From the NCBI GenBank assembly GCA_934630705.1, contig CAKTWP010000006.1, positions 93,912-157,911 on the forward strand: a DNA stretch of 64,000 nucleotides, written 5' to 3'. Below, piece after piece: positions 16,094 through 25,244 of this stretch (position 1 is its first letter; each line of letters starts with the position of its first letter). This DNA is from an uncultured Clostridia bacterium. GTDB taxonomy: Bacteria; Bacillota; Clostridia; Christensenellales; Aristaeellaceae. Under the pieces are notes generated by a model, which had not been told where the DNA came from, did not search any database, and was given only the letters and a program-made list of their open reading frames with translations. Position numbers and translations under genes: made by a program.

Positions 16094-17578
16094 TTAGCCC
16101 ATAATCTGTATCGGCACCAGCAGCGGCTCGGGCCGGCCGGGGACGGTCACTTCCAGAATCACCCGGTTTACCGCGTCCACCCGGTCGCCGGCATGGAGGG
16201 TAAAGGCCGTGGCGCAATGCTGCATTTCCCGGGTGTAATAAGGCGTGGGGGCGTAGAGGCTCCGCGCCGCGTCCATCTGCCATCCCTCGGGAACCAGGAA
16301 CCGCAGCAGGAAATGCTTCTGCTCAGGCAGGAAATTGCGATCGTTCGGATTGCCGCCGCAGCGCAGGGTAATCCGTCCGGACAGGGCTTCATTGGGCCGG
16401 ATCCGGGGCTTTTCGTCAAACTCCACCAGCGCCGTGGCATACAGCCCTTCGATGGTATAGGAATAGGGCTTGCGGCTGGCAAGGGCATCCACGAAATCCC
16501 GGCCATAGAACGCTTCGGGGTTCACGTCGCTCAGCTCCAGCGCGTCGCCCAGCAGGGGCTTGGGGGCGCGGGTGCTCAGCACCGCGGCATGGTCCTGCCG
16601 CAGCGTCACGGGCAGCAGATTCATGATGCAGTCCGTCAGCTCCCCGATGCTTTCCGGGAATTTGCCGTGGCCATTGGTCAGGCAGATGCTCTTGATGCCC
16701 TCACCGATATAGGCCATCCAATCCCTGGGCAGGCAATCCATGCCGCCCATAATGCCCATCAGAGAGCCCAGGGTGGCGCCGGTGCAGTCGGTATCATCGC
16801 CGCAGTCAATGGCATAGATCAGGGATTGCTTGAAATCGCCTTCCCCATAGAGCAGCCCCAGCGCCACGAACGCCACGTTGCCCGGGGCCTGGAACCAGCC
16901 CAGATCCTCGCTGTCCTTCACGATCCGCGCGCGGCACTCCTTCCAGCCCACGCCCTGAGCGTAGCAATCCATCACCAGCTTCACGCTCCGGGCCATCCGG
17001 CAATTCGCCGGAATCTTGCTCAGCCCGATATTCAGAAGCGTCTTGCGATCCTGCACTGCGAAAGCAGCGCTTTCCATGGCCGCCACAAAAATGGCCGCGT
17101 AGGTGCCCTCGCCAAAGCCGTGATCCACGCTGGCGTCCTCAAAGGCCAGGCGAATGGCCTTTTCCGGCACAGCAGGATACAGGCAGGCCCAGATCTCCGT
17201 GCGAATCCACGCGCCGTTGGAGTTTTTCCACAGCTCGTTGTTGTATTCGCCGCTCATGGGCGGCAGGAGGCCGGCGCGCATGTTGGCCTTGCATACGCCA
17301 TATTCGTTCCAGTTGGGGGTGATCCAGCTGAGCCAGTATTCGCCCAGCGCCTTGCTGTTGATGGCATCCGGGCCCAGATCGTTCACCGCCCGCAGCCAGA
17401 CCAGCTGCAGATCCAGATCGTCGTTGGGCAGCGGTTCGCCCGCCTGCGAGGCGAAGCCATGAATGTCCTGCATATCTTTGCATCCCTCATAAGGGGTGCC
17501 CAGGGTGCCGCCGATGTTTTTGCCCATCCAGCAGGCGTAAATGCGATCCCGAAGAAATTCTGAAGTAAACTGCGGCAT
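16094..17578 (-). CDS. ADP-ribosylglycohydrolase family protein
   Basis: 494 residues. The N-terminal ARH domain (about 1-330) has CWMGKNIGGTLGTPYEG, the metal-binding pair NDDLDLQ and a second acidic site DCGDDTDCTGATLGS that holds the two Mg ions. The remaining 150 residues form a beta-rich domain seen in long ARH-like proteins of Firmicutes; it may bind a sugar or nucleoside. True ADP-ribose substrates are not proven for this branch. GAGGAGGG precedes ATG at 17578; the longer frame to 17665 crosses the divergent promoter. It is divergent from an AraC regulator that probably controls it. Confidence 0.85.
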   Translation of the reverse strand: MPQFTSEFLRDRIYACWMGKNIGGTLGTPYEGCKDMQDIHGFASQAGEPLPNDDLDLQLVWLRAVNDLGPDAINSKALGEYWLSWITPNWNEYGVCKANMRAGLLPPMSGEYNNELWKNSNGAWIRTEIWACLYPAVPEKAIRLAFEDASVDHGFGEGTYAAIFVAAMESAAFAVQDRKTLLNIGLSKIPANCRMARSVKLVMDCYAQGVGWKECRARIVKDSEDLGWFQAPGNVAFVALGLLYGEGDFKQSLIYAIDCGDDTDCTGATLGSLMGIMGGMDCLPRDWMAYIGEGIKSICLTNGHGKFPESIGELTDCIMNLLPVTLRQDHAAVLSTRAPKPLLGDALELSDVNPEAFYGRDFVDALASRKPYSYTIEGLYATALVEFDEKPRIRPNEALSGRITLRCGGNPNDRNFLPEQKHFLLRFLVPEGWQMDAARSLYAPTPYYTREMQHCATAFTLHAGDRVDAVNRVILEVTVPGRPEPLLVPIQIMG

Positions 17579-17593
17579 ATTGCAGCCCTCCTC

Positions 17594-17622
17594 TTGCATT
17601 GATTTGATAAATTCAGTATAAT
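17594..17622 (+). promoter_or_regulatory. promoter of the AraC gene, overlapping a leftward promoter
   Basis: TTGCAT (17594-17599), 17 bases, TATAAT (17617-17622) on the plus strand, 42 bases before the AraC start. On the minus strand TATACT (17615-17620) overlaps the same -10, so the ADP-ribosylglycohydrolase gene and its neighbour would compete for polymerase. Confidence 0.7.
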
Positions 17623-17663
17623 GCACAGGCGTATATGCGTCTATGTAAAGCAGGTGAAAAACC

Positions 17664-18530
17664 ATGCGGAATCGCTCAATTTCATCGCTGCCCGCCTTTT
17701 TCGCTCCGGCGGTTTCCCGTTCCCTTTCGGATCAGGAGGCCCGGCCCGGGCCCTTGGAGGTGGTGGACATCACGTTCCTGCATTTCCATGCCAGCATGGA
17801 GCTGGGCGTGTGCGAAAGCGGGCAGGGCGTGTGCATTGTGGAGGGCCGGGAGTATCCCTTCAAGGCCGGGGATACCCAGCTGATTTTCCCGTTTCAGCGG
17901 CATCTGTCCCGCAGCGAAGGGCCCCAAATGAGCCGCTGGTATTGGCTGAACCTGGATCCCATCCGGCTGCTGGGCAAATGGGGCGCGCCGGAATTGCAGC
18001 GCCTGGAAACGCTGATGCGGGAGGAAATGGGTATTTGCGGGATTATCACCCCGGAAGAAAAGCCCTTCCTTGCGGAATTGATCAGGCATGTGACCCTTCC
18101 CGGCCCGGAAAACCGGCGGCTTGCCTGCCTGTATGCGCTGATTGAGGAGCTGGCCGCTCAGTCCCGGGGACTGCCGATGCTGGCACTGCGGCCGGAGCGG
18201 CGATTTGCGCAGCTGGTTCCGGCAGTGGAGGCCATCGAGACGGGGCTGGCCGCGGGGGAGCCGCCCTCCGTTTCCGCGCTGAGCGCCCTGTGCGCCCTGA
18301 GCCCCGCTTCCTTCCGCCGCTGCTTTCATCAGGCCGTGGGCCAATCACCCGCCCGGTATATTCAGGCCTGCCAGATGAAGCGCGCCCAGTGGCTGCTGCT
18401 GTATTCGGATGCGTCCGTTACCCAGATCGCTCAGGCAGTAGGCTATCAGGATGTGTCTGGGTTCAACCGGCAATTTCTGCAAAGCTTCGGCATGCCGCCC
18501 CGGCAGTACCGGCAATCAGGCGGGGCATGA
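17664..18530 (+). CDS. AraC family transcriptional regulator
   Basis: 288 residues. The N-terminal cupin-like sensor (about 25-150) includes FHASMELGVCESG and FKAGDTQLIFPFQRH. The C-terminal double helix-turn-helix (about 190-285) includes SPASFRRCFHQAVGQSPARYI and the classical second motif ITQIA-like SVTQIAQAVGYQDVSGFNR. It binds DNA and activates or represses in response to a small ligand. It is divergent from the ADP-ribosylglycohydrolase gene, the likely target. The gene is intact, unlike the cluster that follows it. Confidence 0.9.
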   Translation: MRNRSISSLPAFFAPAVSRSLSDQEARPGPLEVVDITFLHFHASMELGVCESGQGVCIVEGREYPFKAGDTQLIFPFQRHLSRSEGPQMSRWYWLNLDPIRLLGKWGAPELQRLETLMREEMGICGIITPEEKPFLAELIRHVTLPGPENRRLACLYALIEELAAQSRGLPMLALRPERRFAQLVPAVEAIETGLAAGEPPSVSALSALCALSPASFRRCFHQAVGQSPARYIQACQMKRAQWLLLYSDASVTQIAQAVGYQDVSGFNRQFLQSFGMPPRQYRQSGGA

Positions 18531-18608
18531 TACGATCAAGGGCAGGAAAGCGCCAAACCTGGGGCGAATAAAACCGAAAAAGAGCGGACGGGAAACGGAG
18601 GCGCAGGG

Positions 18609-19317
18609 ATGGGGTATCGGGTGGCCATTTGCGATGACAGCCGGGAGGACGCGGCCTTTGAAAACGCGCTGCTTCAGGAAGGGGCGAAGGCGCGGCAGAT
18701 TGATGCGGAAGCGGAGCTGTTTTTCTCGGCGGAGGAATTTCTGTTTCATTATGAAGAAAATGCCGCTTATGATATGCTGCTGCTGGATATTGAAATGGGC
18801 GGGATGGACGGGGTGAGCATGGCCAAGTGCATCCGCCGGGAAAACGCTGCGGTGCAGATCGTGTTCATCACCGGGTATTCCGATTATATTGCCGAGGGCT
18901 ATGAGGTGGCTGCGCTGCATTATCTGATGAAGCCGGTGAGCCGGGACAAGTTGTTTGCGGTGCTGGACCGGGCGGCGGAAAACTGCCGCCGGAATGCGCG
19001 CTGCCTGAATCTGGATCTGGGGGGGCGAGATGATTCGCATCCCGCTCTATACGCTCAATGAAATCCGCTATCTGGATGTGCGCCTGAATTATGTGACCGT
19101 CCACGCCAAACAGGATTACACCGTCAAACGCCCGCTGGGGGAATTTGAGCGGGAGCTGGACGAGGGCTTTTTCCGGGCGGGCAGGGCGCTGATTCTGAAT
19201 CTGCGGCAGATTCGCCGGGCCACCCGGACGGAGGTTTTTCTGGCCGACGGCACGGCGCTGCCCCTGCCCCGGGGCGCATACGAGCTGCTGAACCGGGCGA
19301 TTATCGCCCATACGTGA
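18609..19317 (+). pseudogene. LytTR-type response regulator, frameshifted in a G tract
   Basis: The first frame gives a receiver domain with the acid pair CDD (9-10), phospho-acceptor Asp60 in LLLDIEMGGMDG and MKP near residue 108. The LytTR DNA-binding domain (YLDVRLNYVTVHAK, then RRATRTEVFLADG) continues only in the next frame from about 19030. The switch falls at a run of seven G (19019-19025); with six G the frames join as LDLGGEMIRIP. So the gene is one extra G away from intact. Either a sequencing error, a phase-variable tract or real decay; the neighbours argue for decay. It would have controlled the exporter genes downstream. Confidence 0.85.
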
Positions 19318-19340
19318 AAAAAACAGGAAAAGGAGCCGCT

Positions 19341-19533
19341 ATGCGCTTTCCTGCCAGACAAATCGACCGGCGAATCGCCGCCTATCAGCGGGAGCTGATC
19401 GAGACCCACTATCAGGAAGTGGAAACCATGTATCGACAGATGCGGGCCTGGCGGCATGATTACCGCAATCATCTTCAGGCCATGAAGGCTCTGTCCGATC
19501 AGGGGGGATATGGAGGGGCTGCGGGCGTATCTG
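19341..19533 (+). pseudogene. GHKL sensor histidine kinase, 5' remnant only
   Basis: Only the start of an AgrC-like kinase survives. ATG at 19341 has AAAGGAG ahead of it; the phospho-acceptor box RHDYRNHLQAMK contains the histidine. The frame slips at a run of six G (19502-19507): with five G the reading continues as SDQGDMEGLRAYL, which is still kinase-like. After about 19533 the kinase sequence stops and ABC exporter sequence begins, so the ATPase half of the kinase is deleted. The partner regulator upstream is broken too. Confidence 0.8.
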
Positions 19534-20589
19534 TGGAGCGATCTGGCCGATCTGCTGCTCACGTTTCTGCGCAATGGCATCGGCTACTGGTATCTGCTGC
19601 ATATTACCCTGAAAAACGGCTTGCCGGCCGCCCAGTTTCTGCTGTACTTTTCGGCGCTCAGCGGCTTTGGCACCTGGGTGACGGGCATCCTTGCCCAGTT
19701 GTCCGAGCTGCAGCAGGAAAGCCTGGATATTTCCGTGCTCCGGGAGTTTCTGGAATATCCCGAACCCTTTGCGCTGGCGGGCGGCGATCCTATCCCCACG
19801 CCTGCGGACGGAAAATATGAGCTGCGGCTGGAGGATGTGTCCTTCCGCTATCCCGAGGCGGGGAAGGATACCATTTCCCATCTGAGCCTGACCATCCGGC
19901 CCGGAGAAAAGCTGGCTATTGTGGGCCTGAACGGCGCGGGGAAAACCACGCTGGTAAAGCTGCTGTGCGGCTTTCTGGATCCCACGGAGGGCCGGGTGCT
20001 GCTCAACGACAGGGATGTGCGCTCCTTCAACCGAAAACAATACTATGGTTTGTTTTCTGCGGTCTTTCAGGACTTCTCCGTGCTGGGGACCACCCTTTCC
20101 CAGAACGTGGCCCAGCAGATGGATGGCATTGATACGCAGCGTGTGCGGCGGTGTCTGGAGCTGGCCGGACTGACGGAGAAGGAGGCGGCGCTGCCCAAGG
20201 GACTGGATACACCCATTGGCCGGCGGGTGTATGAAGACGGCGTTGAGCTGTCCGGCGGGCAGACTCAGCGGCTGATGCTGGCCCGGGCGCTGTATAAGAA
20301 CGGCGCTATTCTGGCGCTGGATGGGCCTACCGCCGCCTTGGATCCTATTGCCGAGGATGATATTTATCGCAAGTATAACGCTATGGCTGCCGGGAAAACG
20401 GCGCTGTTCATCTCCCATCGTCTGGCGTCCACTCGCTTTTGCGACCGGATTCTGTTTTTGAAGGACGGCCGCATTGCCGAGGAAGGAACTCATCAACAGT
20501 TGTTGGAAAAGAACGGCGAGTATGCCCGCCTGTTTGCGGCGCAGAGCCGGTATTATCAGAAAGGAGGGGATACGCATGAAGCAGAATGA
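19534..20589 (+). pseudogene. ABC exporter half-transporter, 5'-truncated
   Basis: Carries the last membrane segments (LLTFLRNGIGYWYLLH, then a helix around SGFGTWVTGILAQL) and a full nucleotide-binding domain: Walker A VGLNGAGKTT, signature LSGGQTQR, Walker B ILALDGPTAALD and switch FISHR. About four membrane segments that should precede them are missing because the gene is fused to the kinase remnant. The Walker B glutamate is replaced by glycine (LDGPTAALD, normally LDEPT). An in-frame product could be made from ATG at 19510 but would lack most of the membrane domain. Confidence 0.8.
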
Positions 20590-22510
20590 AAAAGAAAAGA
20601 AACCGATTTCTTTTGCGGAGGCATGAAAGCTGAACAGACGGGCCATGGCCCTCTGGAATCAGCGTGCCCCGAAGCTGCTGCGGGCGGAAGGACTCAGCTG
20701 CCTGTTCCAGGCATTGTCGCCCCTGTCCGCCATCTGGTTTTCCGCGCGGCTGATGGACGAGCTGGGCGGAAGCCGCGATCCCGGCCATCTGGCCTTCTGG
20801 GCCGCCCTGGCTCTGGGCTGTGCGGCGCTGCTTTCCCTGATTGGCAGCCTGCTCAACCGCTGGGCTCGAACGGAAGACATTATGAGCTATTGGCAGAACG
20901 AGCGGACTTTTGCCGATAAGATGATGCAGCTGGATTACGCGGATGTGGACCGGCAGGAGGTTTACGATCTGTATAGCCGCATTCGTCAGAATGCCCGCTG
21001 GAGCATGCTGGGCATGCAGCAGGCGCTGGCCTTGTTCCAGCCCATGATGGCGGCGCTGATGCAGAGCATCGGCGGGATCGGCCTGTCCGTTACACTATTT
21101 ACCGCCCGGGTGCCGGAAAATTCGGCCCTTTCGTTTCTCAATCATCCCCTCGCGGGCGCAGCCGTGCTGGCGCTGCTGGTTGGCATTACGCTGCTGGTTC
21201 CGCTGATTGCCACGAAGCGGGACCGGTACTGGATGCGCTTTGCCCAGAACGCCCGCATGGGAAATCGCGTTTTCAGCTTTTATGGCTTTATGGCGCAGGA
21301 CCGGAAACGGGCGCTGGATATACGCATGTATGATCAGCAGAAACAGATCTGTGGCCCCATGCTGGAATTGGACGACGGCTTTGGCCCCCAATCTCAGATT
21401 GCCCATGATGCCCGGGGGCCCATGGGCGTGCTGACCATGCTGGAAGCGGCGATTGGCGCGGTAGTGACCATCGTGGTGTATCTGTTCGTATGCCTGAAGG
21501 CGTATGGCGGAGCGTTTGGCGTGGGTGCGGTGACCCAGTATGTGGGCGCGGTGACCAGCCTGTTTCTGGGCTTTTCGGCGCTGCTCAATCAGCTGGGCCT
21601 TATGCGCAACAACACGCCCTTCCTCCGGGAAACATTTGAATTTCTCGATCTGCCAAACACCATGTATCAGGGCAGCCTGACCACCGAAAAACGCTCCGAC
21701 CGGCAATACGAGGTGGAGCTGCGGGATGTGTCCTTCCGCTATCCGGGCAGCGAAAGCTGGGCCCTGCGCCATGTGAATATGAAATTCCGGGTAGGCAGTC
21801 ATCTGGCGGTGGTGGGCAAAAATGGCAGCGGGAAAACCACGTTTATTAAGCTCCTGTGCCGGCTTTATGATCCAACGGAGGGCCAGATCCTTCTCAATGG
21901 CATCGACATCCGCAAATATCGCTATGCGGACTACATTCGGATTTTCTCGGTGGTGTTTCAGGATTTCTAGCTGCTTGCGCTGCCGTTGGGGGAAAATGTG
22001 GCGGGCGCGGCGGATTATGACCGGACGCGGGCTACGGATTGCCTGAACAAGGCCGGATTCACTGATCGGCTGGCGGGGATGCCCTTGGGGCTGGACACGT
22101 ATCTGTATAAGGATTTGGAAAAGGAGGGCGTGGAAATCTCCGGCGGCGAAGCGCAGAAAATCGCCATTGCCCGTTCCCTCTATCGAGACGCGCCCTTCAT
22201 CATCCTGGATGAACCTACGGCGGCGCTGGACCCGCTGGCTGAAGCGGAGATTTACGCCAAGTTCAAGGACATTGCCGGAGACAAGACCGCCATTTATATC
22301 AGTCACCGGCTGTCCTCGTGCAAATTCTGCGATGAAATCGCGGTGTTTGACGAGGGACAGGTGGTACAGCAGGGAAACCACGATCAGCTGCTGGCGGCGG
22401 AGGATGGGCTATATCATGCGCTGTGGCACGCGCAGGCCCAGTATTACGCGCAGGAAGCCGCCAAAAAGGCAGCTGGCGAAGGGACGGCGTGCGTCGATTC
22501 GGAAGGCTGA
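20576..22510 (+). pseudogene. ABC exporter half-transporter, two in-frame stop codons
   Basis: True start is ATG at 20576 (AAAGGAGGGG upstream), overlapping the previous gene by 14 bases. The frame reads through TGA at 20624-20626 (ISFAEA-stop-KLNRRA) and TAG at 21968-21970 (VFQDF-stop-LLALPLGENVA) without any shift. The rest is a good exporter: six membrane segments, Walker A VGKNGSGKTT, signature ISGGEAQK, Walker B FIILDEPTAALD and switch YISHR. Together with the preceding gene it would have formed a heterodimeric peptide exporter. Two independent stops in one frame indicate loss of function rather than a sequencing slip. Confidence 0.85.
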
Positions 22511-22526
22511 CCGCAGTAAAACCAAT

Positions 22527-22568
22527 CAAACAGGCCCTTCGCACAGATGCATGCGAAGGGCCTGTTCT
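22527..22568. terminator. bidirectional terminator
   Basis: Inverted repeat AGGCCCTTCGCA/TGCGAAGGGCCT with an 8-base loop, followed by GTTCTTT on the plus side and preceded by A-rich sequence, between convergent genes. Confidence 0.75.
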
Positions 22569-22579
22569 TTAAGGACGCA

Positions 22580-23104
22580 TCAGAAAGCGTCTTTCATGAT
22601 TTCGTCTTGCAGATAGCGGTTAAATGCGTCATAGTCTTTCTGCGTCAATGGCGCAGGAGCGCTCATTACTACCAGCGCATGGCCATGATTTCCCGGATGA
22701 TAGGGCGGATGCACATGGGGAAAGGGATTGGGCACAAAGCCGCAGCGCTCATAAAAGCCCTTGCGCCGCAGGGAGATTTCGTCAATCGGCGGATCAATCT
22801 CCAGCATCAGCGGATGGGCCTGCAATAGCAGGGCCAGCGCCCGCTGGCCATAGCGCTTGTTTCGCATTTCAGGCAGGATACAGAAATGCTCGATATAGCG
22901 GAAGTCACCGATTTTCCAGGAAAGTGCCTCGCCAATGAACATGCCATCCTGGCAGATCGCGTCAAAATGATAGGCGGGATGGCGCATGATCGCCCGTTGG
23001 GATGGCATTTCGCGCTGTTCATGGGGCGGAAAGCTGAGCTGATAAAGCGCCATGGCCTGTTGAAACAGCGGATGCTCGGGGAAGGTGATGCGTTCCAAAT
23101 GCAT
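22580..23104 (-). CDS. GNAT family N-acetyltransferase
   Basis: 174 residues. The acetyl-CoA loop is seen as RNKRYGQRAL (R-x-x-x-x-G-x-R/A), preceded by the beta-4 strand ieHFCILPEM and followed by the conserved GFYERCGFVPNP near the C-terminus. The substrate cannot be told from sequence. I prefer ATG at 23104, 9 bases after AAAGG, over ATG at 23113, which sits directly on that site. It is convergent with the decayed exporter and stands alone. Confidence 0.8.
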   Translation of the reverse strand: MHLERITFPEHPLFQQAMALYQLSFPPHEQREMPSQRAIMRHPAYHFDAICQDGMFIGEALSWKIGDFRYIEHFCILPEMRNKRYGQRALALLLQAHPLMLEIDPPIDEISLRRKGFYERCGFVPNPFPHVHPPYHPGNHGHALVVMSAPAPLTQKDYDAFNRYLQDEIMKDAF

Positions 23105-23148
23105 GGGCGACATCCTTTCGATCGATGGACGGGATGGATGAGGGCGGC

Positions 23149-24090
23149 TTATTTCCAGCGCCGGAAATATTTCTGCACCACCTGATCCTCTGTTTCCCCC
23201 TCCCGCAGCGCCCGCAGCAGCACGATATAGCGCTGGTTATGCGCGTCGTCATAGCAGGTGACCAGCGTGAGCAGCCGATCGCCGTATTGCGCGTCCACGT
23301 TCAGGTGGATTTCAGACAGCTCTCTGGCCCGCTGGATAAATTCGTCAAACTGCTTTTCGCCGCTGAAATTGCGGATGTAAAAGCGAAAATAATCCGTGGC
23401 GGGAATGATGGAGCAGGGAAACATGGCAATGGGCACATAGGTGCCCGTTTCATAGATGGTATCAAAGGTAACAAACGGATTGGCGGACAGCTTTTCCCAG
23501 GAATTCATCTGCCGCAGCTTGCCAAACATCTGGCCGTTTTTCATGTTGTGGCCGTAGATCAGCAGGTTGTCATCCCGGGGGGAGATGCTGCAGTATTCAT
23601 CCAGGAAGGGCGCGCCATTCATGTTCATCTGGCCATTGAAATCCCGGGTCATATAGAAGCTGTTATCCCGCTGCACCACGGCGAAATTGATTTCCGCGAT
23701 GCAGTTCACTTTCAGCCAACCCACGGTGTCGCTGTTTTTTTCCACCAGCTTCTGATACCGGGCCAATACCCGGGGGGCCTGGGTGGGAGAAGGTGATGGG
23801 GTGGCGGCCCGGGCGGCGATGGGGGTGGCGGGCGCGATGGTGGGCGCTTTGGTGGCAGCTCGGGCGGCAGCCGCATCCGCAGTGGGCGCAGGCGTGGGCG
23901 AGGCGGTTGGCGCTGAGGTTTGCATCAGCAACGCCTGATTCTGCCGGTTGATCTGCTGAATCTGGATGGCCTGCACGATATATCGCCCCAGAAAAAACAG
24001 GCTGCATGCCAGCAGTCCCAGGGCTACAATCACCCGGCCGATGCGCAGATGGCGGCCTGCTTTTTTTCTTCTGTTCATGCGCCTGGCCAT
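23149..24090 (-). CDS. srtB: class B sortase
   Basis: 313 residues. It has an N-terminal basic segment and one membrane anchor (about 18-40), then an Ala/Pro/Thr-rich stalk (about 60-115) and the sortase barrel. The catalytic residues are visible: His in LLIYGHNMKNGQMF, Cys279 in LTLVTC and Arg287 in NQRYIVLL. Class B enzymes usually anchor one or few proteins, often for haem or pilus functions, but no LPXTG/NPQTN-like substrate gene is in this window. The start at 24090 is the first ATG after the promoter at 24131-24159. The Ala/Thr-rich stalk is unusually long. Confidence 0.88.
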   Translation of the reverse strand: MARRMNRRKKAGRHLRIGRVIVALGLLACSLFFLGRYIVQAIQIQQINRQNQALLMQTSAPTASPTPAPTADAAAARAATKAPTIAPATPIAARAATPSPSPTQAPRVLARYQKLVEKNSDTVGWLKVNCIAEINFAVVQRDNSFYMTRDFNGQMNMNGAPFLDEYCSISPRDDNLLIYGHNMKNGQMFGKLRQMNSWEKLSANPFVTFDTIYETGTYVPIAMFPCSIIPATDYFRFYIRNFSGEKQFDEFIQRARELSEIHLNVDAQYGDRLLTLVTCYDDAHNQRYIVLLRALREGETEDQVVQKYFRRWK

Positions 24091-24130
24091 GCGTTTTTGC
24101 CCCCGCTTTCCCTTTTGAATGCTTTTTTTT

Positions 24131-24159
24131 ATTATAAACGCTGCGTTTTTTTCTGTCAA
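24131..24159 (-). promoter_or_regulatory. promoter of the sortase gene
   Basis: Perfect TTGACA (24154-24159) and TATAAT (24131-24136) with a 17-base spacer on the minus strand, 41 bases ahead of the chosen ATG at 24090. Confidence 0.85.
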
Positions 24160-24262
24160 TGAAAAAGGCTGCTGCACGGGCGGTTTCGCCCGGGCAAAAT
24201 GCACCCTCCCGTCCGCAGCGCATAGAATGGGAGGGAAAACCAAGAAAGGGGTGGCATTTCCC

Positions 24263-24979
24263 ATGAGCACCAACCAGGAAAACGCATCTCAGAACTGCGC
24301 CTATGAATACACCGTCCGCCGGGGCGACAGCTTCTATCTGATCGCCCATCGTCAGGGCGTGACCCTGCGGGATCTGCTGGCAGCGAACCCGGACATCCCG
24401 CCCTCCCGGCTGACGGTGGGCGATGTGCTGTGCATTCCCTATGGAGAGGATGTGCAGCGTCCCGCGGGAGAACAGGAAAGCGGCAGCAATAGCGGTACTG
24501 CGGGAAGCAGCGGCAGCGCGGGCTCCACGGATGGCGCTACCGGCGACACGGGCGCGACTGGAAACGGGGGCACGGCCGGCGGCGATACGGGCTCTTCCGG
24601 CGGCACGACCACCACGCCCACTGAGCCGGAAACGCCAGCCCAGCCCGAAACCCCTGCCTGCCCGCCCAACCGGCGCACCATCGTGCAGGAAGGGCAGACG
24701 GCGGGAGATTTGCAGCTGCGATACGGCCTGAGCTATCACACCCTTCAGGATGCAAACAGCCAGGTGGATCTGGAAACGATCAAGGGCGGCGATGTGGTGT
24801 GCATCCCGGAGGCCAACGTTCCCTGCCCGCTGCCGTTATGCGTAACGCTGGGGGAAAATGATACCCTGGAATCCGTAGCGGTTACATACAATCTGCCCAT
24901 CGCTGCGCTGCTGCGCGCCAATCCCTGTCTGGCCCCTGAGGACTTCACTGCCGGCACGCAGATTCGCCTGCCGAACTGA
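24263..24979 (+). CDS. protein with three LysM domains and a Gly/Ser/Thr linker
   Basis: 238 residues without a visible signal peptide. The first LysM (about 13-57: YTVRRGDSFYLIAHRQGVTL) is followed by a 60-residue Gly/Ser/Thr/Ala linker, then a second (about 135-178: VQEGQTAGDLQLRYGLSY) and a third LysM-like repeat (about 188-238). LysM domains bind peptidoglycan or chitin-type sugars. Lacking an export signal, it may act in the spore coat or forespore, as SafA-like LysM proteins do (inference). GAAAGGGGTGG lies ahead of ATG at 24263. It is divergent from the sortase gene. Confidence 0.82.
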   Translation: MSTNQENASQNCAYEYTVRRGDSFYLIAHRQGVTLRDLLAANPDIPPSRLTVGDVLCIPYGEDVQRPAGEQESGSNSGTAGSSGSAGSTDGATGDTGATGNGGTAGGDTGSSGGTTTTPTEPETPAQPETPACPPNRRTIVQEGQTAGDLQLRYGLSYHTLQDANSQVDLETIKGGDVVCIPEANVPCPLPLCVTLGENDTLESVAVTYNLPIAALLRANPCLAPEDFTAGTQIRLPN

Positions 24980-25186
24980 CGGAAAAACAAAAGGGGGGCG
25001 GGAGGCGGTTCTTTGTGACAAAAGCCCCCTCCCGTACCCACTCAAGAAAGCCGCAGGGGATGAAAGCGCTTTTTAAATAATGTGCCCCAGATGGGCAAAA
25101 AACGATAAAATCTCATCTTCCCACTCAGGGACACATTGCCGATAAGGCGGAAAGCATCTATCTCCATGGCTTTCCTGGAAAAGAAG

Positions 25187-25232
25187 CGCGGGGGAAAACC
25201 GTTCTTGGCCGCAAGAATGGTTTTCCCCCGCG
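25187..25232 (-). terminator. terminator of addB
   Basis: Perfect 14-bp arms CGCGGGGGAAAACC and complement with an internal smaller stem (TTCTT/AAGAA), just after the addB stop. The rest of the 265-base gap (24980-25244) holds a second GC-rich hairpin (about 25000-25031) that may end the LysM gene; I see no other feature there. Confidence 0.7.
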
Positions 25233-25244
25233 TTGCTGCAAGGT

